Shown here: piece by piece, positions 49,729 through 58,126 of the stretch
Layout of the letters: each line of letters begins with the position of its first letter
Numbering within the stretch: position 1 is the stretch's first letter
NCBI RefSeq assembly: GCF_012927245.1
Contig: NZ_JABBGE010000009.1
Location: 248,001-312,000, forward strand
Length of the DNA: 64,000 bases
Direction: 5' to 3'
Source of the DNA: Streptomyces sp. R302
Lineage (GTDB): Bacteria > Actinomycetota > Actinomycetes > Streptomycetales > Streptomycetaceae
Translations under genes and position numbers: made by a program
Notes under the pieces: generated by a model
The model's input: only the letters and a program-made list of their open reading frames with translations
What the model was told of the DNA's origin: nothing
Database searches by the model: none

Positions 49729-51684
49729 TCAGTCCTCGCTGGACGCGGCGGGCAGCTGCGTCTGGATGAGCGACATGACCGAGGAGTCGGCCAGCGTGGT
49801 GACGTCGCCGACCTGGCGGTTCTCCGCCACGTCGCGCAGCAGCCGGCGCATGATCTTGCCGGAGCGGGTCTTCGGCAGCTCGGCCACCGGCAGGATCCGC
49901 TTGGGCTTGGCGATCGGACCGAGCGTGGCGCCCACGTGGTCGCGCAGCTCGGCGACGAGGCTCTCGTCCTGGCTGGCGGTGCCGCGCAGGATCACGAAGG
50001 CGACGATCGCCTGGCCGGTGGTCTCGTCGGCGGCGCCGACGACGGCCGCCTCGGCCACCGCCGGGTGGGAGACGAGCGCGGACTCGACCTCGGTGGTCGA
50101 GATGTTGTGGCCGGAGACCAGCATGACGTCGTCGACGCGGCCGAGCAGCCAGATGTCGCCGTCGTCGTCCTTCTTGGCGCCGTCGCCGGCGAAGTACCTG
50201 CCCTCGAAGCGGGACCAGTAGGTGTCGATGAAGCGCTGGTCGTCGCCCCAGATGGTGCGGAGCATCGACGGCCACGGCTCGGTGAGCACCAGGTAGCCGC
50301 CGCCGCCGTCCGGCACCTCGTTCGCCTCGTCGTCGACGACGGTGGCGGAGATGCCCGGCAGCGGGCGCTGGGCGGAGCCCGGCTTGGTCTCGGTGACGCC
50401 GGGGAGCGGCGAGATCATCATCGCGCCGGTCTCCGTCTGCCACCAGGTGTCGACGATGGGGCAGCGGTCGGCGCCGATGTGCTTGCGGTACCAGACCCAG
50501 GCCTCGGGGTTGATCGGCTCGCCGACCGAGCCCAGCACGCGGAGGCTGGTCAGGTCGAACTTCGCGGGGATGTCGTCGCCCCACTTCATGAACGTGCGGA
50601 TCAGCGTCGGCGCCGTGTAGAGGATGGTGACGCCGTACTTCTGCACGATCTCGAAGACCCGGCCCTGGTGCGGGGTGTCCGGGGTGCCCTCGTACATGAC
50701 CTGCGTGGCGCCGTTGGCCAGCGGGCCGTAGACGATGTACGAGTGGCCGGTCACCCAGCCGATGTCGGCCGTGCACCAGTAGACGTCGGTCTCCGGCTTG
50801 AGGTCGAAGACGGCGTGGTGGGTGTACGCGGCCTGGGTGAGGTAGCCGCCGGAGGTGTGCAGGATGCCCTTCGGCTTCCCCGTGGTGCCCGAGGTGTACA
50901 GGATGAAGAGCGGGTGCTCGGCCGGGAACGCCTCGGGGGTGTGCTCGGCGGACTGGCGCCCGACGATGTCGTGCCACCACACGTCGCGGCCCTCGGCGAA
51001 GGCGGTGTCCTGGCCGGTGCGGCGGACGACCAGGACGTGCTCGACGGTCGGGCACTTGGCGACGGCCTCGTCGATGGCCGGCTTGAGGGCGGACGGCTTG
51101 CCGCGGCGGTAGCCGCCGTCGGCGGTCACGACCACCTTGGCGTCGGCGTCCTGGATGCGGGAGGCGACGGCGTCGGCGGAGAAGCCGCCGAAGACGACCG
51201 AGTGGGCGGCGCCGACGCGGGCGCAGGCCAGCATCGTGATCGCGGCCTCGGGGATCATCGGCAGGTAGACGGCGACCCGGTCGCCCTTGCGGACGCCCAG
51301 CTCGGTCAGGGCGTTGGCGGCCTTGGAGACCTCGTCCTTGAGCTCGGCGTAGGTGATCGCCCGGCTGTCGCCCGGCTCGCCCTCGAAGTGGATGGCGACC
51401 CGGTCGCCGTGCCCGGCCTCGACGTGCCGGTCGACGCAGTTGTACGCCACGTTGAGCTCGCCGTCGGCGAACCACTTGGCGAACGGCGGGTTCGACCAGT
51501 CGAGGGTCTCGGTCGGCTCGGTGGCCCAGGTCAGGCGCCTGGCCTGCTCGGCCCAGAAGCCCAGCCTGTCCGCCTCGGCCTGCTCGTACGCCTCCGCCGT
51601 CACGTTGGCGTGCGCGGCCAGCTCGGCGGGCGGCGCGAAGCGGCGCTCTTCCCGGAGCAGATTGGCCAGGCTCTCGTTGCTCAC
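49729..51684 (-). CDS. acs: Acetyl-CoA synthetase
   Basis: Activates acetate to acetyl-CoA through acetyl-AMP. The 651-residue protein has the expected AMP-forming features: YTSGTTGKPKG (P-loop), WWQTETGAM and the C-terminal acetylation site PKTRSGKIMRR whose Lys is normally controlled by lysine acetylation. Length and sequence are those of a typical Acs. GTG 51684 follows GGGAGAT; a longer in-frame start at 51741 is not family-like. nhaA lies downstream on the same strand after a terminator. Confidence 0.97.
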   Translation of the reverse strand: MSNESLANLLREERRFAPPAELAAHANVTAEAYEQAEADRLGFWAEQARRLTWATEPTETLDWSNPPFAKWFADGELNVAYNCVDRHVEAGHGDRVAIHFEGEPGDSRAITYAELKDEVSKAANALTELGVRKGDRVAVYLPMIPEAAITMLACARVGAAHSVVFGGFSADAVASRIQDADAKVVVTADGGYRRGKPSALKPAIDEAVAKCPTVEHVLVVRRTGQDTAFAEGRDVWWHDIVGRQSAEHTPEAFPAEHPLFILYTSGTTGKPKGILHTSGGYLTQAAYTHHAVFDLKPETDVYWCTADIGWVTGHSYIVYGPLANGATQVMYEGTPDTPHQGRVFEIVQKYGVTILYTAPTLIRTFMKWGDDIPAKFDLTSLRVLGSVGEPINPEAWVWYRKHIGADRCPIVDTWWQTETGAMMISPLPGVTETKPGSAQRPLPGISATVVDDEANEVPDGGGGYLVLTEPWPSMLRTIWGDDQRFIDTYWSRFEGRYFAGDGAKKDDDGDIWLLGRVDDVMLVSGHNISTTEVESALVSHPAVAEAAVVGAADETTGQAIVAFVILRGTASQDESLVAELRDHVGATLGPIAKPKRILPVAELPKTRSGKIMRRLLRDVAENRQVGDVTTLADSSVMSLIQTQLPAASSED

Positions 51685-51879
51685 GACATCTCCCTTTCCC
51701 AGGGCGTCCTCTGTGCGTATGTGTCCCGCGTCATACCTCATCAGCCCGAGGCCCCGGGTGACAAGAGTCTCCGGGGAATTGGTTTAGACCTGTGAGTGTC
51801 TTGACGGGTGGGAGCCCCTCCCTCCCGAGCGGGGGGACGGAGGGGCCACACAGTCTCACGGAGCGGCGACGGGAAAGGT

Positions 51880-54267
51880 TCAGGACGCGCGGGCGGCGAG
51901 GGTCGCCGGCGGGACGCTGTCGAAGACGTCGTCGTAGCCGCGCACCTCGTCCCCGGAGAGCAGGTACGCCTGCGCCTCGCCCACGTGGAAGTACATCCCG
52001 TGCAGGGTGAGGCTGCCGTCGGCGAGCCGTCTCGCCACCGACTCGTACGCCCGCAGATGCTCCAGCTGCTGCACCACGTTGGTCAGGCACAGCTGCTCGA
52101 CCGCGTCCGCCGGCAGCCGTCCGGAGATCCGCGCCCAGGCGTGGCGGCGGCTCGCCATCCGCTCCAGGCTCGGCCGGCCGTGCCGCAGCCAGCGGCGCAG
52201 CGGCGTCGCCGGATCGTCCGGCCCGGCGCCGAGCAGCGCCTGCATGGCACCGCAGCCGGAGTGGCCGCAGACGGTGATCGACTGCACCCGCAGGACGTCC
52301 ACCGCGTACTCGATCGCCGCGGCCACCGAGTCGTCCCCGCTCTCCTCACCGGGCAGCGGCACCAGATTGCCGACGTTGCGCACCGTGAAGAGGTCGCCGG
52401 GGCCACTGGAGGTGATCATGCTGGTGACCAGGCGGGAGTCGGCGCAGGTGAGGAAGAGCTGGGAGGGTCTCTGGCCCTCCCGGGCGAGCCGGGCCAGCTC
52501 GTCGCGGACCAGCGGCGCGGTGTTCCGCTGGAACTTGCCGATGCCGTGCGCGAGCTGATGCCCCGTCCGCACCGGAGGCTTCTCGGCCGGGGCGAGCGGC
52601 GGCGCGGGCAGCTCGGCGCACTGGTGGTTGTGCCAGGGGGTCCAGGGGCGGCAGCAGGGGTGCTCCGGTGCCGGGGGCGGCGCGGAGCTCGTACCGGGGT
52701 CCGCCGCGGGTGAGGGGGCGCCGGGGGATTCGGAGATACGGCCTCCGGTGGGGCCGGTCAGCTCGACCGCGCCGCCATGGGCCTGGTGGGCGGCCGTCCA
52801 GTCGTTCAGCGTCTCGTACGCGGCATGGTCCATGAACGAGCCGTCGAGCTCCACCGTCACCGCCGAACCGGCGGGGATCTGGTGCAGGGCCCGGCTCAGC
52901 CGTGGGACGGCGAGGAAGGTCAACTGCCCGCGCACGCGCAGCAGCTGGCGCCCGTCGCGCTCCTCCCGGGTGATCCGGGTGCGGGCGAGCCGCTGCATCG
53001 AGACCGCGACCGCCACGGCGATCCCGAGGGCGACGCCCTCCAGGAGGCCGATCGCGACGACCCCGGTCAGCGTCACCGCGTACACCACGACCTCGCGGTG
53101 GCGGGTGACCGTGCGGATGTGGGTGATGCTCACCATCTGGATGCCGACGACCATGACGAGCGCGGCGAGCGCGGCGAGCGGGATCAGGTCGAGCACCGGT
53201 ACGAGCAGCAGCGCGGCCAGCACGATCCACAGGCCGTGCAGCATCGTGGACGCGCGGCTGACGGCGCCCGCCGACACGTTGGCGACGCTGCGGACCGCGA
53301 CCCCGGCGACCGGGAGGCCGCCGAGCGCTCCCGAGACCATGTTGGCCGCGCCCTGGCCGGCCAGCTCGCGGTCGAGGCGGGAGCGCGGGACGCCGTGACC
53401 GCGGTCGGGGCGGGCGGCGACCAGCTTGTCGACGGCGACCGCGGAGAGCAGCGACTGCACGCTGGTGACCAGGGTGATGGTCAGCACACCGGCGGCGATG
53501 CCGAGGACCGGACCCTCGGGCAGCCCCGGCAGGGCGTGGCTGCTCCAGGAGGGCAGGTCGACGCGGGGCACGGTGAGCCCGGCGGTCGCGGCGAGCAGGG
53601 TCGCGCCGCCGACGGCGACCAGCGCGGCCGGCGCTCTGCGTGCGAGGCGGCCCGCGCGGCCGGGCAGCCGCGGCCAGCCGAGCAGGACGGCGACGGTGAG
53701 CGCGCTGATGGCGAGCGCGGCGGGTCTGACGTTCGCCAACTGCGCCGGCAGACCGAGGACGTTGGCCGTCACGGAGCTCTGCGGGGTGCCGCCGAGGACG
53801 ATGTGGAGCTGGGCCAGGGCGATGGTGACGCCGATGCCGGCCAGCATGCCGTGCACGATCGCGGGCGAGACCGCGAGCGCCGACCGGGCCACTCTGAGGG
53901 CGGCCAGGGCGAGTTGGGCGAGTCCGGCGAGGACCGTGATGGCACAGGTGGCGCGCCAGCCGTACCGCTGGATCAGCTCGGCGGTGACGACGGTGAGGCC
54001 GGCGGCGGGTCCGCTCACCTGGAGCGGGGAGCCGCCGAGCCGGCCGGCGACCAGGCCGCCGACGGCGGCGGCGACCAGTCCGGCCTGGAGCGGGGCTCCG
54101 GTGGCGAGGGCGATACCGAGCGAGAGCGGCAGCGCGATCAGGAAGACGGCGATCGACGCGGAGACGTCCGCGCCGGCGGGGAGGAGGCGGCGGGCTCCTC
54201 CGGGCGGGCTGTGGGGCCGCTGGACACGTGGTCGGTTGGGCGTGCGGGCGGGGGTGCAGAGGGTCAT
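51880..54267 (-). CDS. SulP transporter - STAS - beta-carbonic anhydrase fusion
   Basis: A 795-residue three-part protein. The SulP membrane domain (about 30-430, with SVSGPAAGLT-like QVSGPAAGLT and AGLVAGRLGGSPLQ) is followed by a STAS domain (about 450-525) with TFLAVPRLSRALHQIP and ETLNDW, a Pro-rich linker, and a C-terminal beta-type carbonic anhydrase (604-795). The anhydrase zinc ligands Cys608, His669 and Cys672 and the Asp-Arg pair (CADSR) are all present. Bicarbonate or sulfate uptake tied to CO2 hydration is the likely role. ATG 54267 follows GAGGAG. Confidence 0.93.
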   Translation of the reverse strand: MTLCTPARTPNRPRVQRPHSPPGGARRLLPAGADVSASIAVFLIALPLSLGIALATGAPLQAGLVAAAVGGLVAGRLGGSPLQVSGPAAGLTVVTAELIQRYGWRATCAITVLAGLAQLALAALRVARSALAVSPAIVHGMLAGIGVTIALAQLHIVLGGTPQSSVTANVLGLPAQLANVRPAALAISALTVAVLLGWPRLPGRAGRLARRAPAALVAVGGATLLAATAGLTVPRVDLPSWSSHALPGLPEGPVLGIAAGVLTITLVTSVQSLLSAVAVDKLVAARPDRGHGVPRSRLDRELAGQGAANMVSGALGGLPVAGVAVRSVANVSAGAVSRASTMLHGLWIVLAALLLVPVLDLIPLAALAALVMVVGIQMVSITHIRTVTRHREVVVYAVTLTGVVAIGLLEGVALGIAVAVAVSMQRLARTRITREERDGRQLLRVRGQLTFLAVPRLSRALHQIPAGSAVTVELDGSFMDHAAYETLNDWTAAHQAHGGAVELTGPTGGRISESPGAPSPAADPGTSSAPPPAPEHPCCRPWTPWHNHQCAELPAPPLAPAEKPPVRTGHQLAHGIGKFQRNTAPLVRDELARLAREGQRPSQLFLTCADSRLVTSMITSSGPGDLFTVRNVGNLVPLPGEESGDDSVAAAIEYAVDVLRVQSITVCGHSGCGAMQALLGAGPDDPATPLRRWLRHGRPSLERMASRRHAWARISGRLPADAVEQLCLTNVVQQLEHLRAYESVARRLADGSLTLHGMYFHVGEAQAYLLSGDEVRGYDDVFDSVPPATLAARAS

Positions 54268-54494
54268 CCGGTCTCCTCGGGGCCGAACGGGTACCTCAAC
54301 TCTTAGTAAACGAATCGTAATGGAGAGTAAAGTCTCCGGCATTATTTTCGGGGCAAACGGGGCAATGGTTCACCGGTTCCGGTGAACGGGTGGCGTATTG
54401 CCGCTTGTCGTTTCATCGCCCCGGCGGGTCGGGTGCGAGGTTGACGCCGCTCGCAGTTCGTGAGAGTCGTCGTCGCCAGAGGAGAGGTGGGCGG

Positions 54495-55796
54495 ATGTCA
54501 GCCGCCGTGCGAGGAAGTACGTTCCGCGGGAAGGCGCTGGCCGCCGGCGCCCTGACCGTCGCCCTGATCGGCGGCCTGGCGGGCTGCTCGGAGCCCGCCT
54601 CCCCCGGTCCCGGCGCCACCAAGGGCGCGCCGGGAGCGGGGACGGCGGCCAAGAAGGGCCCCGCCGCCGCGCCGGAGAACCCGGTCCGGCTGATCGGCGA
54701 CGGCTCCACCGCCTACACCGGCGCCCAGCCGCACCAGCCGACCTGGAAGAAGCTGAAGCCCGGAGAGGCCCCGCCGCAGTTCGTCGTCTTCTCGTGGGAC
54801 GGCGCCGGAGAGGACAGCCAGAAGCTCTTCTCCCACTTCCGGAAGGTCGGCAAGAAGTACGACGCGAGCATGACGTACTTCCTCAGCGGCGTGTACCTCC
54901 TGCCGGAGGAGAAGCGGGCGATGTACGACCCGCCGAAGCACTCCGCCGGCCGCTCCGACATCGGCTTCAACGACACCGAGGGCATCCGTGACACCGTCCG
55001 CGAACTGCGCGGCGCGTGGCTGGAGGGCAACGAGATCGGCACCCACTTCAACGGCCACTTCTGCGGCGCCGAGGGCGGCGTCGGCACCTGGTCCGTGGAG
55101 GAGTGGAAGAGCGAGATCCGGCAGGCCAAGTCCTTCGTCAAGAACTGGAAGACCAACGCGGGCCTGCGCGCCGAGCAGCCGCTCCCCTTCGACTACGACA
55201 AGGAGCTCGTCGGCGCCCGCACCCCCTGCCTGGAGGGTCGCGCCAACTTCGTGAAGGCCGCCTCCGAGCTCGGCTTCCGCTACGACACCAGCGGCGTCAA
55301 CGACCAGATCTGGCCGAAGAAGGACCACGGCCTCTGGGACCTGTCCATGCACCTCGTCCCGGTGCCGGGCCGCGCCTTCCAGACCCTGTCCATGGACTAC
55401 AACTTCCTGGTCAACCAGTCGCCCGGCACCACCCAGGGCGACCCGGGCATGCACCGCTACTGGGGCGACCAGATGCGCGACGGCCTCGTCGAGGCCTTCG
55501 AACGCTCCTACCGGGGCAACCGGGCGCCGGTCATCATCGGCAACCACTTCGAGTCCTGGAACGGCGGCACCTACATGCGCGCCGTCGAGGAGACCATCGC
55601 CACGGTCTGCGTCCAGAAGGACGTCGAGTGCGTCTCCTTCCGCCAGCTCGCGGACTGGCTCGACGCCCAGGACCCCGCCGTCATCGCCAAGATGCGCACC
55701 CTGAAGGTCGGCGAAGCCCCCACCGGAGGCTGGCCCGCCTTCCTGGCGGCCCAGCCCCCGGCCCCCGCCCCCGCGAAGCAGCCCACCCGCAAGTAG
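54495..55796 (+). CDS. Polysaccharide deacetylase-like lipoprotein
   Basis: A 433-residue secreted lipoprotein. The signal peptide ends at the lipobox LAGC (about residue 28-31), so it is anchored outside. The NodB-like domain begins at VVFSWDGAGEDSQKLF (general base Asp) with SDIGFNDTEGIR and GTHFNGHFCG (metal His pair) and a C-terminal NHFESWNGG. In place of the usual DxD metal pair, the WDGAGED motif is altered, so activity could differ. A Pro/Ala-rich tail ends the protein. GGAGAGG precedes the ATG. Confidence 0.85.
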   Translation: MSAAVRGSTFRGKALAAGALTVALIGGLAGCSEPASPGPGATKGAPGAGTAAKKGPAAAPENPVRLIGDGSTAYTGAQPHQPTWKKLKPGEAPPQFVVFSWDGAGEDSQKLFSHFRKVGKKYDASMTYFLSGVYLLPEEKRAMYDPPKHSAGRSDIGFNDTEGIRDTVRELRGAWLEGNEIGTHFNGHFCGAEGGVGTWSVEEWKSEIRQAKSFVKNWKTNAGLRAEQPLPFDYDKELVGARTPCLEGRANFVKAASELGFRYDTSGVNDQIWPKKDHGLWDLSMHLVPVPGRAFQTLSMDYNFLVNQSPGTTQGDPGMHRYWGDQMRDGLVEAFERSYRGNRAPVIIGNHFESWNGGTYMRAVEETIATVCVQKDVECVSFRQLADWLDAQDPAVIAKMRTLKVGEAPTGGWPAFLAAQPPAPAPAKQPTRK

Positions 55797-55824
55797 CCGA
55801 ACCGACCGACGACGGCGAGAGCCC

Positions 55825-55887
55825 AGCCGATCGGGTCAGCCGATCGGGTCAGCCGATCGGGTCAGCCGATCGGGTCAGCCGATCGGT
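55825..55887. repeat. 13-base tandem repeat across a stop codon
   Basis: CAGCCGATCGGGT is repeated four times (55825-55876) with a shortened fifth copy (55877-55887) and then decayed GATCGGTTCG copies. The fourth copy contains the TCA complement of the ATPase stop codon (55875-55877); the core CCGATCGG is itself a palindrome. Confidence 0.92.
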
Positions 55888-56858
55888 TCGGCGATCGGTT
55901 CGCCGAGGACGAAGTCGGGGTCGATCTGCGCCGCCAGGTCGGCCCCCGTCTTCGCGTTGCCCCAGCTCTCCGCGTTGCGGAGGTGGAAGTGGACCATCTG
56001 GCTCGTGTAGCGGTGCCGGTCGCGGCGGGTGTACGAGGCGTCCGCCGCCTCCCACAGGGTCCGCAGCGCCCGGTGGTTCTCGGGCTCCAGCTGCTCGAAG
56101 CGCGGCGGGCGGCCCTTCTCCATGGCGCGGACCCAGTCGGAGTGGCCGACCGTGACGAGCAGGTCGTCGCCGACCTCCTGGCGCAGGAAGTCCAGGTCGT
56201 CCGGGCCCTGCACCTTGTTGCCGACGACCTTCAGCGCGACGCCGAAGTCCCGGGCGTACTCCTTGTACTGGCGGTACACCGACACCCCCTTGCGGGTCGG
56301 CTCGGCGACCAGGAAGGTCATGTCGAAGCGGGTGAACATGCCGGACGCGAAGGAGTCCGAACCGGCCGTCATGTCGACCACCACGTACTCGCCGGCCCCG
56401 TCCACCAGATGGTTCAGGCACAGCTCCACCGCGCCGACCTTCGAGTGGTAGCAGGCGACGCCGAGGTCCGCCTCGGTGAACGGCCCGGTCGCCATCAGCC
56501 GCACCTCGCCCGGGTCGAGCCGCACCCGCCGGGCGCACGCCTCGTACACCGGGTTCTCCTCGCGGACCCGCAGCAGCCGCGAACCCTCCCCGGGTGGCGT
56601 CGTCTTGATCATGGTCTCGGCCGAGGCGATCCGGGGGTTGCTGCCGCGCAGGTACTCCTTGATGAGCGGCAGGTGCGCCCCCATCGCGGGCAGCGCGGCC
56701 GCCTCCGCCTCGGTGAGGCCGAGCGCGACCCCCAGGTGCTGGTTGATGTCCGCGTCGACGGCGACGACCGGCGACTCGGTGGCGGCGAGGTGGCGGACGA
56801 AGAGCGAGGACAGCGTCGTCTTGCCGCTGCCGCCCTTCCCGACGAAAGCGATCTTCAT
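55875..56858 (-). CDS. CooC/MinD-like P-loop ATPase
   Basis: A 327-residue ATPase of the CooC/NifH branch. The Walker A is FVGKGGSGKTTLSSL (about 5-19), followed by DADINQHLGVALGL and the switch VVVDMTAGSDSFASGM. The CxC-type dimer cysteines of CooC are not seen at the same place. ATG 56858 is favoured over GTG 56864 because TACGCT lies eight bases upstream of the ATG. The last four residues (PIG after EPIAE) come from a tandem repeat. Divergent from the Fic-like gene by about 100 bases. Confidence 0.87.
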   Translation of the reverse strand: MKIAFVGKGGSGKTTLSSLFVRHLAATESPVVAVDADINQHLGVALGLTEAEAAALPAMGAHLPLIKEYLRGSNPRIASAETMIKTTPPGEGSRLLRVREENPVYEACARRVRLDPGEVRLMATGPFTEADLGVACYHSKVGAVELCLNHLVDGAGEYVVVDMTAGSDSFASGMFTRFDMTFLVAEPTRKGVSVYRQYKEYARDFGVALKVVGNKVQGPDDLDFLRQEVGDDLLVTVGHSDWVRAMEKGRPPRFEQLEPENHRALRTLWEAADASYTRRDRHRYTSQMVHFHLRNAESWGNAKTGADLAAQIDPDFVLGEPIAEPIG

Positions 56859-56960
56859 GTTCACCTAGCGTAGTGGCATGAACGCACTGAGTGGTCAAGG
56901 TCTATGAAGAAGACCACTCCTTCGTGGGGCGGGCCCCCGGGGCGCGTAGCCTCCTTACCT

Positions 56961-57779
56961 ATGAGTACGCACGCCTCTGACCCCTTGGCCGCCCTCGGTA
57001 CCCTGCCGGGCGTCGCCGACGCGGTGGACTCCGTACGCAAGGCCGTCGACCGGGTCTACGGCCACCGTGTGATGCGCCGCCGCAGCAACGAGATCGCCCA
57101 CGAGGCTGCGCTCCGCGGCGCCCGCGGCTCGGCCGCGCTCGCCGGTGCCGACTGGGCCCTGGAAGAGGTCCGCCGCCGGACCGACTTCAGCGCCGACCCC
57201 GAGGCCCGCACCGTCGGCGCCGCCCTGCGCCTGAGCGCCGAGGCGGGCGAACTGCTCTCCATCTGGCGCCAGTCGCCGCTCCGCGTGCTGGCCCGGCTGC
57301 ACCTGGTCGCCGCCGGCGAGCACGAGCAGTCGACCGGCCGCCCCCGGCAGGCCGGCGAGACCGTGACCGAGCCGCTGATCGAGGCCCCGCTGCCCACCCC
57401 GGACGAGGTCGCCGCCCGCCTCGACGGCCTCGCGGAGCTCGTCGTCGCCGGCAGCGAGGCCCCCGCGCTGGTCGTCTCCGCCGTGGTCCACGGCGAACTG
57501 CTCGCCCTGCGCCCCTTCACCTCGCACAACGGCCTGGTCGCCAGGACCGCCGAGCGGATCGTGCTGGAGGGCAGCGGTCTCGACCCGAAGGGCATCTGCC
57601 CGGCCGAGGTCGGCCACGCGGAACAGGGCCGGGCCGCCTACGCGGCCGCCTTCGAGGGGTACCTCACCGGCACCCCGGAGGGCGTCGGCGCCTGGATCGC
57701 GCACTGCGGGCGCGCGGTGGAACTCGGCGTCCGGGAGTCGACGGCGGTCTGCGAGGCGCTCCAGCGCGGCGCCGCCTGA
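56961..57779 (+). CDS. Fic/DOC-like protein with degenerate active site
   Basis: A 272-residue helical protein whose C-terminal half resembles the Fic/DOC fold. The Fic motif H-x-F-x-D/E-G-N-G/K-R appears as R184-P-F186-T-S-H-N190-G191-L, with Arg195 at the right distance: the catalytic His, the acidic residue and the arginine are changed. An annotated name of oxidoreductase for homologues is not supported by motifs seen here. TAGCCT lies eight bases before the ATG. The stop is followed by a hairpin at 57800-57828. Adjacent to the CooC-like ATPase in the same conserved block. Confidence 0.72.
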   Translation: MSTHASDPLAALGTLPGVADAVDSVRKAVDRVYGHRVMRRRSNEIAHEAALRGARGSAALAGADWALEEVRRRTDFSADPEARTVGAALRLSAEAGELLSIWRQSPLRVLARLHLVAAGEHEQSTGRPRQAGETVTEPLIEAPLPTPDEVAARLDGLAELVVAGSEAPALVVSAVVHGELLALRPFTSHNGLVARTAERIVLEGSGLDPKGICPAEVGHAEQGRAAYAAAFEGYLTGTPEGVGAWIAHCGRAVELGVRESTAVCEALQRGAA

Positions 57780-57799
57780 AAAGCCCCCGGACATGGGTT

Positions 57800-57828
57800 G
57801 CGGCGGTACCAACCTTCAGTACCGCCGC
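57800..57828 (+). terminator. Hairpin after the Fic-like gene
   Basis: GCGGCGGTAC (57800-57809) pairs with GTACCGCCGC (57819-57828) around a nine-base loop; no T-run follows. It may end the Fic-like message or belong to the start of the adjacent structured RNA. Confidence 0.6.
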
Positions 57829-57951
57829 TGGCACGTCCACCCAGTTACCAAGCGTCCTCGATATGTGCCCATCAGGCGGGGTGCTTTGCCCTTCGCCTGG
57901 TGCGGCTGGCCCGTAATCGACGGGTCGACGTCGCGTGGGTGCCAGGTTTTT
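57828..57951 (+). ncRNA. 6S-like regulatory RNA
   Basis: A gene-free region that folds in 6S fashion. Closing stem: CTGGCAC (57828-57834) with GTGCCAG (57939-57945), plus CCAC with GTGG. Then a 29-base unpaired 5' side, a small hairpin CCCGT/ACGGG (57910-57924) on the 3' side, and an apical stem CATCAGGCG/CGCCUGGUG (57870-57902). Five T residues (57947-57951) follow, as at a Rho-independent terminator. S. coelicolor has, as I recall, a 6S-like RNA called scr3559 at the corresponding locus. Strand and ends are inferred. Confidence 0.55.
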
Positions 57952-58126
57952 GTGCGTCAGGTCCGTGGGGCCTACATGCTCAACAGGTGATCCTCTCGGA
58001 TGTCCCAGGTCTCGCGGGCCTGATTCCTTTCTACTCCTGTCCGCCGGTAAGCGAAAGTGGTGGGTCCGCTTCTTTCCGCTCTTTCCGGATCCTCGGAACC
58101 GGATCGCCCGAAAACGGGACAAGCGG
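57952..58126. other. Intergenic stretch with a second structured element
   Basis: TCAGGTCC (57957-57964) pairs with GGGCCTGA (58016-58023) with one wobble, enclosing inner pairs such as ACAT/ATGT and GGG/CCC. A minus-strand promoter-like pair TTTCGC and TAGAAA with 17-base spacing lies just beyond, near 58040-58070, so a short minus-strand RNA is also possible. No gene is seen. Confidence 0.4.

Noticed and set aside
52777..54306. Plus-strand open frame of 509 codons
   Set aside because: It is antisense to the SulP fusion gene and consists of charged low-complexity sequence.
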